A stretch of DNA of 40,540 nucleotides from Acidimicrobiaceae bacterium (GCA_003132305.1 PKXJ01000011.1:120656-161195); one strand, 5' to 3'. Numbered from the stretch's first letter, positions 21,905 to 30,267 are shown. Notes: generated by a model from the letters alone, not told the origin. A program made the numbers and translations.

Positions 21905-22142
21905 TATTCACACGTGGTTCCACTCGCCTAGCTAGCCGTGCGCCTAGGGCCGCTCTCATGCAAGCGAAAAGAGGTGAAGGGCTTCGCTCTCGGAGGTCGT
22001 GACGTCCGCTCGTGTTCGTATCGATGAATTGCTCGAGCAGTTGGGTGCACAACGCCCAATGAGTGAGCGGCCCTCGAACTGCTCGCTGTAGAGCTGGTTA
22101 AATGTCGCCGCGAAGTCCCTGTGCGCGGCAGGCATCGTTCCC

Positions 22143-22651
22143 GACGAGGACGGACCGAAGCCCGACTACCTACGCACGCGCATTGTCGAGTACCACGCCG
22201 AGCGCGAGCGCGTCATCGTCTTTTGTTCGAGCCGCGCGATGACTGACCTCGTCGCCGAGCACTTCGCCAGGATTTCATTCCCTACGTGCTCTACATCGCC
22301 AAGGACCCTGGTCCTTCGGTGGTGACCGCGACCGACGCAGGGTCTGAGGCTCTCAACCTCGGCAGGTGCCGCTCCACCATCATTAACCTTGACGTACCAT
22401 GGAAGGCCACGTCCCTTGAGCAGCGAGGCAACCGCGTGCACCGAATCGACGGCACCGCCGAAAAGAACGAGGTCATTAACTTGGTGAGGACCGGCACGCT
22501 CAAGCGCGGACTTCTCGCGATGGTCGGGCCCAAGGCCGAACTTCAGGACGCAATTCTCGGCGAGTCGGGAGGACGTACTCGAACCACCGGTGGAAAGGGA
22601 CGTAACTTCTTCGATCAAGCGCTCGAGAGCTGGTCCGAAAACCCGGAGTAG
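22143..22651 (+). pseudogene. SNF2-type helicase, C-terminal remnant
   Basis: Two frames give parts of one helicase C-terminal domain. First, at 22143 onward, comes YLRTRIVEYHAERERVIVFC followed by SSRAMTDLVAEHFA. After a frameshift or deletion near 22266-22286 comes GPSVVTATDAGSEALNLGRC then INLDVPWKATSLEQRGNRVH and RIDGT, containing the motif V and VI region (QRGNRVHR). No N-terminal ATPase half exists in the window. It ends 4 bp before the penicillin-binding protein start. It is a decayed fragment, not a working gene. Confidence 0.8.
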
Positions 22652-22655
22652 TTGC

Positions 22656-24839
22656 GTGCTACCTTCACTCCTGAGCCGACTTCGCCCGCCGCACCGCGGA
22701 GCGACGTTGCTCCTTCTCGCCAGCACCACGATCTCGCTCTTCTTGTTGGGCGTCTTCGTGCCCGCCGTCAGTTCGACGGTAATCGTCGGCGCCGCGAACC
22801 TCGACGCGTTGGCGACCGGACTGCCCCGGCTCGTCATTCCACCACTCCCCTTGTATTCGAGACTCCTCGCCGCGAATGGATCGGTAATCGCAACGTTCAC
22901 CTCAGAGAACCGCGTGCCAGTCAAACTCAGCGCCGTCGCACCGATCGTGGTGAAGGTACTGCTCTCCTCAGAGGACCGAACCTTTTTCACCAACGACGGC
23001 ATCGACCCGCGAGGCATGGTTCGCGCACTGCTCGCCAACCTCGAGGGCCGACCAATCCAAGGAGGCTCTACGATCACCCAGCAGTACGTGAAGAACATCC
23101 TTGAACTGCAACAAGGTGCCGCGGCCCCGGTCAACACGATCCAGCGCAAGGTGAACGAAATCGTCTACGCGCGCCAACTCACCCGCGAGCTCACCAAGGA
23201 TCAGATCCTTGACGGCTACCTCAACACGGTCTACTTCGGCGCGCAGGCCTACGGCGTCGAGGCCGCGGCCGAGCGCTACTACTCCATCACCGCGCGCCAA
23301 CTCGACCTCCAGCAGTCAGCAATGCTCGTCGCACTCGTCGAATCCCCGACGACTTACGACCCGCTCACGAATCCGACGCTCGCGCGTACCATGCGCAACC
23401 AAGTGCTGCACTCCGCCTACGCCAACCACCAGATCACGCTTCATCAGGAGCAAGCGGCAATCGCTTTGTCGTTAGACCTCAAGCCGTCGCAGCCGACGAC
23501 TGGTTGCCTGGCCTCGAACGTGCCCTATTTCTGCGACTGGGTATCGAACGAGCTCACCTCGCTGCCCGCTCTGGGCGCCACGCTCGCCGAACGCGTCGCC
23601 ACGTTGGAAAAAGGTGGCCTCACTATCCGCACGACGCTCGTGCCGACCCAACAGGCCGCGGCCCAGACCGCGGCGGTTTCTATCGTGAATACCACCGACC
23701 GAGTCGGCGACGCGATCGTCGTCGAAACTCCGGGGACCGGCGCCATCACCGCGATGGCGCAGAATCGTGTTTTCGGGCTGGACACCAGAAAGAACCAGAC
23801 CACGCTTAACTACGCCAACTCTCCTTCGCCGGTCGGATCAACCTTCAAGGCGTTCACTTTGTCGGCGGCACTCGGCGCCGGCGTGCCACTCACCACCACG
23901 CTCCCCGCGGGGGCCACCTATCACTCCACGGTCTTTGACAACCCGCCCAGTGGCTACTTCACCAACGCCGAACCATCAGACGGGACCAACTTGTCGATCG
24001 CGCAAGCTACCGACGGATCGGTCAATACCGCCTTCGTCCAACTTGAAGAGAAGGTTGGCGTGCTCGCCATCGCGAAGACCGCGCGCGCCATGGGACTCAC
24101 CGACTTGCCGCTCACGGGACCGAACGCGGTCACCGCGAAGGAGGGCAGTCTCACCCTCGGCGCGCGAGGATTCACCGCCGTACAGATGGCTGGCGCCTAC
24201 GCGACGCTCGCCGCTCACGGACTGCACTGTACGCCCAACGCCGTCACGGAGATCACTCTGGCGAGTGGCACCTCGGTCACCGTCACGCCCCAGTGCACCC
24301 GGGCAATCTCCCCCGCGGTCGCCGACACCGTCACCTCTTTATTGGCGGGCGTGGTGACCTCAGGCACGGGCATCGCCGCGGCCGTTCCGGGCCACCAGGT
24401 CGCCGGCAAGACCGGCACGACGGGCAACTTCGGTTCGGCGTGGTTCGACGGCTACACCCCGGACACCGCGATGGCCGTGTGGATGGGTGACCCTCGAGGG
24501 ATCACCTATCCCCTGTACAACGTCGCCGGCGTGTCCGCGGTGTACGGAGGGACGTTGCCCGCCGAGATGTTCAGGACGGCGATGACGTCAATCCTCCAGG
24601 GACAGCCCGACTTCTTCATTCCTCCCCCGACCGAGATCTATTTGGCGAAATCATCCGAGGTAGTGCCCGACGTCGCGGACCTTTCAATGTCGAACGCCCG
24701 CGCGCTGCTCGTCGCACTCGGCCTCGTCGTTACCGGGCCGACCTCGGGAGTAGCGGGCGTCACGAATCCACCAGCGGGCACGTCGGTGTCGCGCGGTGAT
24801 CGGGTAACGCTGAACACGTACTCGAAACCGTTGTTGTGA
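22656..24839 (+). CDS. Class A penicillin-binding protein (transglycosylase/transpeptidase) with PASTA domain
   Basis: The 727-residue bifunctional peptidoglycan synthase starts at GTG 22656, giving an N-terminal anchor (residues about 15-40). The GT51 glycosyltransferase has the catalytic Glu106 in SSEDRTFF and the GGSTITQQYVKN motif. The transpeptidase has STFK (Ser395, Lys398), an SVN-type motif (DGSVNTAF) and KTG at about 585. A single PASTA domain (about 668-725, VPDVADLSMSNARALLVALG) ends the protein. The frame extends upstream over the helicase remnant, so the GTG is preferred. The next gene overlaps its stop by GTGA. Confidence 0.93.
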   Translation: MLPSLLSRLRPPHRGATLLLLASTTISLFLLGVFVPAVSSTVIVGAANLDALATGLPRLVIPPLPLYSRLLAANGSVIATFTSENRVPVKLSAVAPIVVKVLLSSEDRTFFTNDGIDPRGMVRALLANLEGRPIQGGSTITQQYVKNILELQQGAAAPVNTIQRKVNEIVYARQLTRELTKDQILDGYLNTVYFGAQAYGVEAAAERYYSITARQLDLQQSAMLVALVESPTTYDPLTNPTLARTMRNQVLHSAYANHQITLHQEQAAIALSLDLKPSQPTTGCLASNVPYFCDWVSNELTSLPALGATLAERVATLEKGGLTIRTTLVPTQQAAAQTAAVSIVNTTDRVGDAIVVETPGTGAITAMAQNRVFGLDTRKNQTTLNYANSPSPVGSTFKAFTLSAALGAGVPLTTTLPAGATYHSTVFDNPPSGYFTNAEPSDGTNLSIAQATDGSVNTAFVQLEEKVGVLAIAKTARAMGLTDLPLTGPNAVTAKEGSLTLGARGFTAVQMAGAYATLAAHGLHCTPNAVTEITLASGTSVTVTPQCTRAISPAVADTVTSLLAGVVTSGTGIAAAVPGHQVAGKTGTTGNFGSAWFDGYTPDTAMAVWMGDPRGITYPLYNVAGVSAVYGGTLPAEMFRTAMTSILQGQPDFFIPPPTEIYLAKSSEVVPDVADLSMSNARALLVALGLVVTGPTSGVAGVTNPPAGTSVSRGDRVTLNTYSKPLL

Positions 24840-26089
24840 ACGTGATGAGATCACTACTTCGCTCAATGCGGCACTGGGTTGCTGACCATGTCGTGATGGC
24901 CCTCACCTGTGCCTTTGTCGCGGTGCTCGGCCTCACCCTCGCACTCGGAGCGTCGGGCGCGTGGCTGACCCCTGTCGCGCCAGGTCCGCCCACCACCACT
25001 ACGACGACGACGGACCGACCTGTCGTTCGCGCTGCTCTCGACACCTCGCCGGCGGCGTCCCTCGTCGCCACTCTGGTAGCCAGCTTGCACCACCAGTCCG
25101 GCTACGCCGCGAGGGATCCGTCCTACGCCACGACCGATCCGCTGCTCGCCGGCTGCGCCGCGTCCACCACTCCCGTGGCGCAGATCACGCGTTCGCTCAC
25201 GCTCTCCTCCGCTTCGCTTGAGGTCGTCGCGGACGTTGACGTCTACGGTGCCGGCCTCGGCGGACTCGTAGTTGCCAACACGCTGTCCACCACGTTGGGT
25301 TGCTACGGGGACTACGTGGAGACGACTGCACCCTCAGGGCTTAACGGCTTCGAAGCAAGCAGCACCGAAGTGTCGGGTTCGTCCATTCTCGACGTGACGT
25401 TTCGCCGTGGTGACGTTGTCATATCGCTCTACGCGTTCCCGACCAACTATCAGAGTGCCTCGACCGCGACGATGGCATTAGCGACCGCGATCGACGCCCA
25501 GCTCGCTCCTGCGATGTCGTCGGTGTGCGCCAACGAGAACGCGCCCGCCGCGGCCTCCTCGCGCAATCCCACCCAGCCCGACTACCGGCCCTACACGACG
25601 GCGGTCGTCGTCACTCCACCGAGGCAACTCGTTCGTCCCGACCTCAGCCTGTTGAACAAAGCCCGGCCGGTCGTTACGAAACCACCGGCCGGTTCCATAA
25701 CCAGCGCCCCTAGGGCGCCAATCGTGCCGACCGTTCCACTCACCACCACGCTCAGAACGCCGGCAACCGACACCGTAGGACCAGGCTGTGGCTGGTCCTT
25801 CACCGCAATGGCGCCGCCGACGTCCCCTCCGAGCGCCGGGTCCCTCCGCACCCGCGAGGCGTCTGCCGTTTCGCAACTAGAAAGCAAATGGGCGCAGTGG
25901 CCAAAGATCGTGGCGGCCTACCTCAAGGCGAAGGCGGTGTACCTCAGCGACCTCGCGAGCTACAAAGCCACACTCCCGACCACCACAACCTCAACGACAA
26001 CCACAACCTCAACGACAACGACAACGACTGCACCGCCGCCGACGACAACGACGACGGCCGCTACCACTAGCACGCTCCTAACTGGATAG
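24836..26089 (+). CDS. Membrane-anchored extracytoplasmic protein with Thr/Pro-rich tail
   Basis: The 417-residue protein overlaps the PBP stop (GTGA), implying coupled translation. After RHWVADHVVMALTCAFVAVL, a hydrophobic segment (about residues 15-40), comes a Pro/Thr stretch (PGPPTTTTTTTDRP). An outer domain with several Cys and an Ala/Ser-rich region follow, and it ends with a low-complexity TTTSTTTTTTAPPPTTTTT tail. I recognise no domain. Coupling to a peptidoglycan synthase suggests a cell-wall role; the tail may span or attach to the wall. Confidence 0.7.
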   Translation: MNVMRSLLRSMRHWVADHVVMALTCAFVAVLGLTLALGASGAWLTPVAPGPPTTTTTTTDRPVVRAALDTSPAASLVATLVASLHHQSGYAARDPSYATTDPLLAGCAASTTPVAQITRSLTLSSASLEVVADVDVYGAGLGGLVVANTLSTTLGCYGDYVETTAPSGLNGFEASSTEVSGSSILDVTFRRGDVVISLYAFPTNYQSASTATMALATAIDAQLAPAMSSVCANENAPAAASSRNPTQPDYRPYTTAVVVTPPRQLVRPDLSLLNKARPVVTKPPAGSITSAPRAPIVPTVPLTTTLRTPATDTVGPGCGWSFTAMAPPTSPPSAGSLRTREASAVSQLESKWAQWPKIVAAYLKAKAVYLSDLASYKATLPTTTTSTTTTTSTTTTTTAPPPTTTTTAATTSTLLTG

Positions 26090-26314
26090 ATTGTCAAAGC
26101 AGATCGGTCTATTCGATACTTCGCCGTTCGCCTTGAAATGTCGATAGCACCTCACGCCTTCGGCAAGCATCGCTACTTCTCACGTATCCCTACGCTCGTA
26201 TCGGCATAACTCCTCGCCTGTCGTTGCCAGCCTTCCGAATTCAATCGCGTGCGGGGTTTCTACGCGGCGTGAAAGCGCGCAACGGCACAAGGATTCCGAG
26301 ATCTCATCGAACAG
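26090..26314. other. Gene-free interval
   Basis: No credible gene lies between the wall-protein gene and the recombinase remnant. The last part (about 26240-26314) may be further upstream recombinase sequence but is too decayed to read. Confidence 0.4.
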
Positions 26315-26519
26315 GACCTCAACACCGACGAGGTGTGGGCCAAACCAGAAGATGGGGGACGCAGCGTCCTAGTTAAGAAGCTTGTCGAGTCCGTTGAATG
26401 TCCTTTACGGCGAAATAGGACTCAAGGTACCTGAGAGCGTTGGTGTCGGAGACCCGACGCAACAGGAGCGCAACTTCGCACTTGCGTTTGGATTCAAGCC
26501 GATGACTTCTCCTCATTGA
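26315..26519 (+). pseudogene. Serine recombinase 3'-end remnant A, running into the repeat
   Basis: 26315-26395 matches 33317 onward base for base in length (GACCT, GGTGTGGGCCAA, then GTCGAGTCCGT). After a deletion of about 50-60 bp it resumes with NVLYGEIGLKVPESVGVGDP and continues in frame through the repeat (TQQ) to a stop at 26517-26519. The VLYGEVGLK-type ending resembles the extreme C-terminus of actinobacterial large serine recombinases. This copy has a frameshift across the deletion and lacks the catalytic domain. The recombinase identity is by recollection of family endings, not by search. Confidence 0.6.
26442..26486 (+). repeat. Dispersed repeat type I, copy 2
   Basis: GTCGGAGACCCGACGCAACA is intact; the 3' half (GGAGCGCAACTTCGCACTTG) has diverged. 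It is the in-frame 3' end of recombinase remnant A. Confidence 0.85.
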
Positions 26520-26554
26520 GCATCTGGTAACTGACTATGTACTTGACAGGTACG

Positions 26555-26992
26555 TCAGGAATCCGAGGGCACTAGGTCAATCTTCCTAATCGTGAATGAC
26601 GTCAAGAAGAAGCCAACGGCGCCCACGCCGAATCCGAGTGCGGTAATCCAGAATGGTGCACTGAATCGATCCATGAAGATGACATGGCCGGCTCTCAGGA
26701 GGTAGGCAGCGCATGAGGCCGCAAACTGCAAACCCAACACCACGTACGCCTTCGCGAGAAGGGACCTCTGGGCGGAGTCCTTGGCCCCCAATTGACACAG
26801 AAACCACCAACCGCCCGCCGCGAACAGCGCCGAGAGGGTTTCCAAGACCAGTTGGGCATAAGTGCTAACGCCAGTCCCGCCCGGGTAGCTTTGGCTCACG
26901 TAGTTATAAGAACTGATTACCGTCGAAAGCGCGAGCAAGGCAAAGCCGCCGAATATCAATCGTCTCGATAACTGATGTCTCGACAAGGTCAC
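26555..26992 (-). CDS. Small membrane protein, four predicted transmembrane segments
   Basis: The 145-residue protein has hydrophobic stretches at about 12-30 (LIFGGFALLALSTVISSY), 48-66, 82-101 (AYVVLGLQFAASCAAYLLRA) and 113-132. I recognise no family. The GTG start lacks a ribosome binding site but has TATGCT 6 nt upstream. It is the single gene between repeat copies at 26442 and 27052. Confidence 0.65.
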   Translation of the reverse strand: MTLSRHQLSRRLIFGGFALLALSTVISSYNYVSQSYPGGTGVSTYAQLVLETLSALFAAGGWWFLCQLGAKDSAQRSLLAKAYVVLGLQFAASCAAYLLRAGHVIFMDRFSAPFWITALGFGVGAVGFFLTSFTIRKIDLVPSDS

Positions 26993-26998
26993 GGTTGA

Positions 26999-27004
26999 AG
27001 CATA
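26999..27004 (-). promoter_or_regulatory. -10-like hexamer for the 4-TM protein
   Basis: TATGCT on the minus strand lies 6 nt before the GTG start. Confidence 0.4.
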
Positions 27005-27051
27005 CGAGTCGGGTCGAATCGAGAACGGAAACTCGCCGATTGTGGACTAAT

Positions 27052-27097
27052 GGTATCGAAGACCCGACGCAACAGGTCTGGTACCAAACATTGGCGG
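27052..27097 (+). repeat. Dispersed repeat type I, copy 3
   Basis: GTATCGAAGACCCGACGCAA then TGGTACCA and CATTGGCGG. It is followed after 21 bp by a type II copy, forming a type I-type II pair. Confidence 0.85.
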
Positions 27098-27118
27098 TTG
27101 GCTGATGAAGTCGATCTT

Positions 27119-27155
27119 GTGTCGGAGAACCGATGTCAACAATCTCCGACCGGCG
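27119..27155 (+). repeat. Dispersed repeat type II, copy 3
   Basis: GTCGGAGAACCGAT near arm and a perfect far arm TCTCCGAC (8 bp), then CGGCG. It is the best type II example. Confidence 0.85.
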
Positions 27156-27248
27156 AATTGATGCGTGGCGAATTGGTGCTGAGCTCGGTTAGCGCGAAGT
27201 AACGAGAATGGTACTTCGCGTTCTCATCAGGTCAGGGTCCCGGAACCC

Positions 27249-27254
27249 TAGTCT
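27249..27254 (+). promoter_or_regulatory. -10-like hexamer for the CDF-like gene
   Basis: TAGTCT lies 6 nt before the GTG at 27261, which favours GTG over the TTG at 27258. Confidence 0.4.
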
Positions 27255-27260
27255 CTATTG

Positions 27261-27857
27261 GTGCGCCATCTACTGAATGAAGAGGGCAGTCGGCAACTGC
27301 TTCGGCGTGGACGCCAGCTCGAAATAATGACGCTCGGCTGGAACGTGGTTGGCGTGATCATCCTCACCTTCGCTTCGATCGCGGCACGATCGGTTGCACT
27401 GGCCGGATTCGGATTGGATAGCGTCATTGAAATTGGTGCGTCGACTGTCGTGCTCTGGGAGCTCGCTGAGGTTGCACAAGCTCGGCAGCACAGGGCTATG
27501 CAGATGATTGGTTCCGCCTTTGTTGCGCTGTGCGTCTACCTGGCAGTGCAGAGCACAATTGTGCTCGTAGTTGGTTTCCGACCGCATCACAGTCCTGTCG
27601 GTATTGCATGGACTGCGGTGACCGCCTTGGTCATGTTTGCACTCGCGACGGGCAAAGCAAGGGTCGGAGCGGCCCTGAATAATCCAGTGCTTAAGGTAGA
27701 AGGCCGCGTCACGATGATCGACGGAATATTGGCTACAGCGGTGCTCCTGGGCCTCGTGCTGAACGCATTGGTCGGATTGTGGTGGGCCGATCCCGTCGTG
27801 GGCTACGTGATTCTCTATTACGCCATCCGAGAGGCTCGAGGGTCACTAAAACACTGA
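27261..27857 (+). CDS. Cation diffusion facilitator-like membrane transporter
   Basis: This protein of about 198 residues has six hydrophobic segments and is shaped like the membrane domain of CDF/cation efflux proteins. GFGLDSVIEIGASTVVLWEL carries the Asp-rich second helix, and KVEGRVTMIDGILATAVLLG has the later Asp in helix five. WWADPVVGYVILYYAIREAR matches the last helix. It lacks the C-terminal cytoplasmic domain, so it is a short form. Metal specificity is unknown. It occupies one repeat-to-repeat interval. Confidence 0.75.
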   Translation: MRHLLNEEGSRQLLRRGRQLEIMTLGWNVVGVIILTFASIAARSVALAGFGLDSVIEIGASTVVLWELAEVAQARQHRAMQMIGSAFVALCVYLAVQSTIVLVVGFRPHHSPVGIAWTAVTALVMFALATGKARVGAALNNPVLKVEGRVTMIDGILATAVLLGLVLNALVGLWWADPVVGYVILYYAIREARGSLKH

Positions 27858-28000
27858 AGTTGCTGCACGTTGCGACGTTGCTCGAGCGGCGGCTTGCGTG
27901 ATCCGTACGCGGGTGTGCATCACAGTACCCGCAAACTGCACCAAAATAGTGAAGTTCATAGTGCGCAGAGACTTGTTCACCTTGCGATAGTCGGGTTGTT

Positions 28001-28036
28001 GGTGTCGGAGAGCCGACTTCAACAATTTAATTGCGG
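28001..28036 (+). repeat. Dispersed repeat type II, copy 4
   Basis: GTCGGAGAGCCGACTTCAAC has a perfect near hairpin; the far arm is lost (AATTTAATTG). Confidence 0.8.
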
Positions 28037-28208
28037 CTGCAGTCATGGAGCCCGTGAACGAAGGAAGGATGTGATTCCATTGCGCAACATTGGGCCGGAC
28101 AACAATGTGAATCCCAGATCGAATGACGTTCAGTGTCAACTGGCGTCTGACTTTGTCGGGACCTTCGTCCCTAGAGATAGAAGGCTGTGAAAACCTAGGC
28201 TCGCCGTC

Positions 28209-28676
28209 ATGGAGGCAATGTCCACTAATAGCGCAGTTCGGCGTACCATCTTATTAACGATCGCAGCTTTGCTAGTTGCTGGTGCCGTAACGCTTGGCCT
28301 GATTCTCACGCGGGGTTCGAGTTCGGTCTCTACGGCTGATCAGCTCGCCTCGGTGCACACGGCCTGCCAAAAATGGCTCAGCACAAACCCGGGGCAGTCC
28401 GGAAATGGACAGTGGTGCACTGACCTGCGTGACTGGATGTCGCAAGATATGGGCCACAACGGCGTCGGTCCAGAGATGATGTGGGGTGATGCCAATCACA
28501 TGCTCAGCACCTGTGAGCAGTGGATGTCAGCGAGCCCACCTTCTGGGTCCCCCATCACTCCACGAGACTGGTGCAGTTCGATGGTGACCTGGATGACGAG
28601 CCACCCAGGTAGTTGGACCGACAAGAACGGCTGGGGCGGCTGGATGAAACACGGCCCGATGATGGGCGGAAACTAA
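28209..28676 (+). CDS. Exported Met/Trp-rich small protein
   Basis: The 155-residue protein has an N-terminal signal anchor (TILLTIAALLVAGAVTLGLI), then a domain with regularly spaced Cys (TACQKW, WCTDLRDWM, STCEQWM, WCSSMVTWM) and a C-terminus rich in Met, His and Gly (WMKHGPMMGGN). The repeated C-x-x-W/WC-DW-M pattern suggests two related halves held by disulfides. Met/His tails often bind copper, but that is inference. ATG at 28209 or 28218. TAGGCT lies 7 nt before the first ATG. Confidence 0.65.
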   Translation: MEAMSTNSAVRRTILLTIAALLVAGAVTLGLILTRGSSSVSTADQLASVHTACQKWLSTNPGQSGNGQWCTDLRDWMSQDMGHNGVGPEMMWGDANHMLSTCEQWMSASPPSGSPITPRDWCSSMVTWMTSHPGSWTDKNGWGGWMKHGPMMGGN

Positions 28677-29044
28677 GTTTGCGCTGTACGTAAGCAGAGT
28701 TCGCACAGGCGGCCAGGGCGCGCGTCCTGAATCACAGCACCTGAGTACCGCACCGACGAATTCTGCCGATGGATGCGCACCAAACGAGCGAGTTTTTGCC
28801 ACTCTGAGATTTTTGGTGTCGGTGACCTGACGCGGCAGGAATGCAACCTTTCATTGCCGGCTGGCAATTAGGTTCCAAGTGGTGTCGAAGAAGGTAATTT
28901 CAGACACCAATTCGAGGCCATCCGTCCGCTCGGCTGGCTAGTCGACAAGAAGCCAATCAGGGACTACGGAAAGTCGGCCAGCGGCCTAAAGGCCTTGATA
29001 CACTCCTTGCCGGATCAACTACTACGCGAAAGGAAAGGCCGGTC
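28677..29044. other. Gene-free interval with a degenerate repeat copy
   Basis: It holds type I copy 4 (28815-28860) and a 7-bp inverted repeat TGGTGTC (28880-28886)/GACACCA (28903-28909) that may be two opposed half-repeats. No gene is seen. Confidence 0.5.
28815..28860 (+). repeat. Dispersed repeat type I, copy 4 (degenerate)
   Basis: GGTGTCGGTGACCTGACGCG, then AATGCAACCTTTCATT. The second hairpin keeps four of five outer pairs. Confidence 0.75.
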
Positions 29045-29467
29045 ATCAAGGCAAATAGCGACAATAGATCACCAGGTTCGGTAATTGTCCCTCAAATATG
29101 GGCTGACTTTTATGCGGAGACCCACATTCCAGCGGCCGTGAGCGCCGAGGGCGTATTGCGACTCACCGGACATACCGGCGAGACGGCCGACGGGTCCTTG
29201 GCAGCCGACCCGGAAGCGCAAATTCGCCAAGTATTTCGTAACATCGAAGTCACTTTGGCCGAAGCCGGAGTGGATTGGTCCAATGTGGTTGAAATCAACT
29301 CGTACCATGTCGACCTTCTTATCCAAACTGAAACCGTACTCAAAGTCGCTTCCGAATTCTTAGACGCCCCATATCCCGCTTGGACAGCCGTGGGAGTAAG
29401 TGAACTCATTTATCCCGAGGCAATTGTGGAGATCAGTTGCGTCGCCGTTTTCCCTAAATTGAAGTAG
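29045..29467 (+). CDS. RidA family (YjgF/YER057c/UK114) protein
   Basis: Homotrimeric RidA proteins hydrolyse reactive enamine/imine intermediates. The frame contains HIPAAVSAEGVLRLTGHTG, AQIRQVFRNIEVTLAEAG, NSYHVDL and the C-terminal PAWTAVGVSELIYPEAIVEI, typical of the family, though the substrate Arg is not obvious. The only in-frame ATG/GTG is at 29138, which would remove the first strand. The frame stays open to about 29039, and an ATC at 29045 follows a purine-rich GGAAAGG, so a non-standard start is possible. The start is therefore uncertain; the 3' end is firm. Confidence 0.72.
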   Translation: MKANSDNRSPGSVIVPQIWADFYAETHIPAAVSAEGVLRLTGHTGETADGSLAADPEAQIRQVFRNIEVTLAEAGVDWSNVVEINSYHVDLLIQTETVLKVASEFLDAPYPAWTAVGVSELIYPEAIVEISCVAVFPKLK

Positions 29468-29654
29468 GCAACAGGGTGCTAAGGCTCTCTTGTTCTCTTA
29501 GAAGGTGCGAGATCCGTTCGTAGTATGGCGATCGATACTAATTGTGTTGCGCAAGAACATCCGACACAATGCATCGTCATGGCGGCTCGAGTCTTGAAGA
29601 TCCCTGGCAATATGAGTGCGAATCATTGTCGGCCCGAACGCAAGGATTGGTTTC

Positions 29655-29699
29655 GAGTCGGAGACCCGACGCAACCGATCTACTACCAAGCACTGGCGC
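29655..29699 (+). repeat. Dispersed repeat type I, copy 5
   Basis: GAGTCGGAGACCCGACGCAA, then CTACTACCAAGCACTGGCG. It continues into a tail TTGAACCAGCGAGGTCTTGA (29701-29720) shared with copies at 32243 and 36503. Confidence 0.85.
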
Positions 29700-29775
29700 C
29701 TTGAACCAGCGAGGTCTTGACTCCCTTGCGCTCCGCCGGGTTCCAGAGACCAGGTGCGGACAGCGCGCGTGTCCT

Positions 29776-30255
29776 CTACCCGTGAGGAAGACAGCGACGA
29801 GCGACCTCCGCGTCGAGGGGACTCAGCCCATCCCACAACTCGCCGGTTGGATCCCACCAAATGAACCTGTTCAACTCCTCACTCTCGACTAGGTGCGGGG
29901 CGCTGCCAATAACGACGGTAAACACCGCGGCCAGGTATCTGGTGGCTTCGCCTCCGAACATGAATTCAGCTCGCGCGACCAGCGAGACCCGGTCAGCCCG
30001 GATGCCCGTTTCTTCCGCTAGTTCCCGAAGCGCCGCCTCGTGAACCGACTCCCCCGCCTCCACCGATCCGCCCGGTAGTTCCCACTGCTGCCGACTGACG
30101 TTGAAGCCGAGCAGCACTTGTCGGCCCCATTCGACTACGACAAGAGAACAAGCGTACGGTGACGTTCCTTCCAGATCTTCCAGCGACGCACTGTCGAGAC
30201 GAATGAACGACACGAGGCTTCCGCCACGCGCGTCGAATATTGGGAGTTCCGTCAT
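29776..30255 (-). CDS. Nudix hydrolase
   Basis: The 159-residue protein has a textbook Nudix box, GGSVEAGESVHEAALRELAE followed by ETGI, preceded by QQWELPGG. It hydrolyses a nucleoside diphosphate linked to an unknown moiety. I chose the ATG at 30253-30255 (MTELPIFDARGG); a TACGGT hexamer lies 6 nt before it, which excludes the longer frame to 30312. It is the single minus-strand gene between repeats at 29655 and 30362. Confidence 0.88.
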   Translation of the reverse strand: MTELPIFDARGGSLVSFIRLDSASLEDLEGTSPYACSLVVVEWGRQVLLGFNVSRQQWELPGGSVEAGESVHEAALRELAEETGIRADRVSLVARAEFMFGGEATRYLAAVFTVVIGSAPHLVESEELNRFIWWDPTGELWDGLSPLDAEVARRCLPHG

Positions 30256-30261
30256 GAACAG

Positions 30262-30267
30262 ACCGTA
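30262..30267 (-). promoter_or_regulatory. -10-like hexamer for the Nudix gene
   Basis: TACGGT on the minus strand lies 6 nt before the ATG. No ribosome binding site is visible. Confidence 0.45.

Larger units (their letters stand above)
21658..22142. other. Gene-free interval with long repeat and type II repeat
   Basis: It holds copy 1 of the long structured repeat (21703-21866) and a type II repeat (21867-21904). The rest, 21905-22142, shows no credible gene. Confidence 0.55.
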
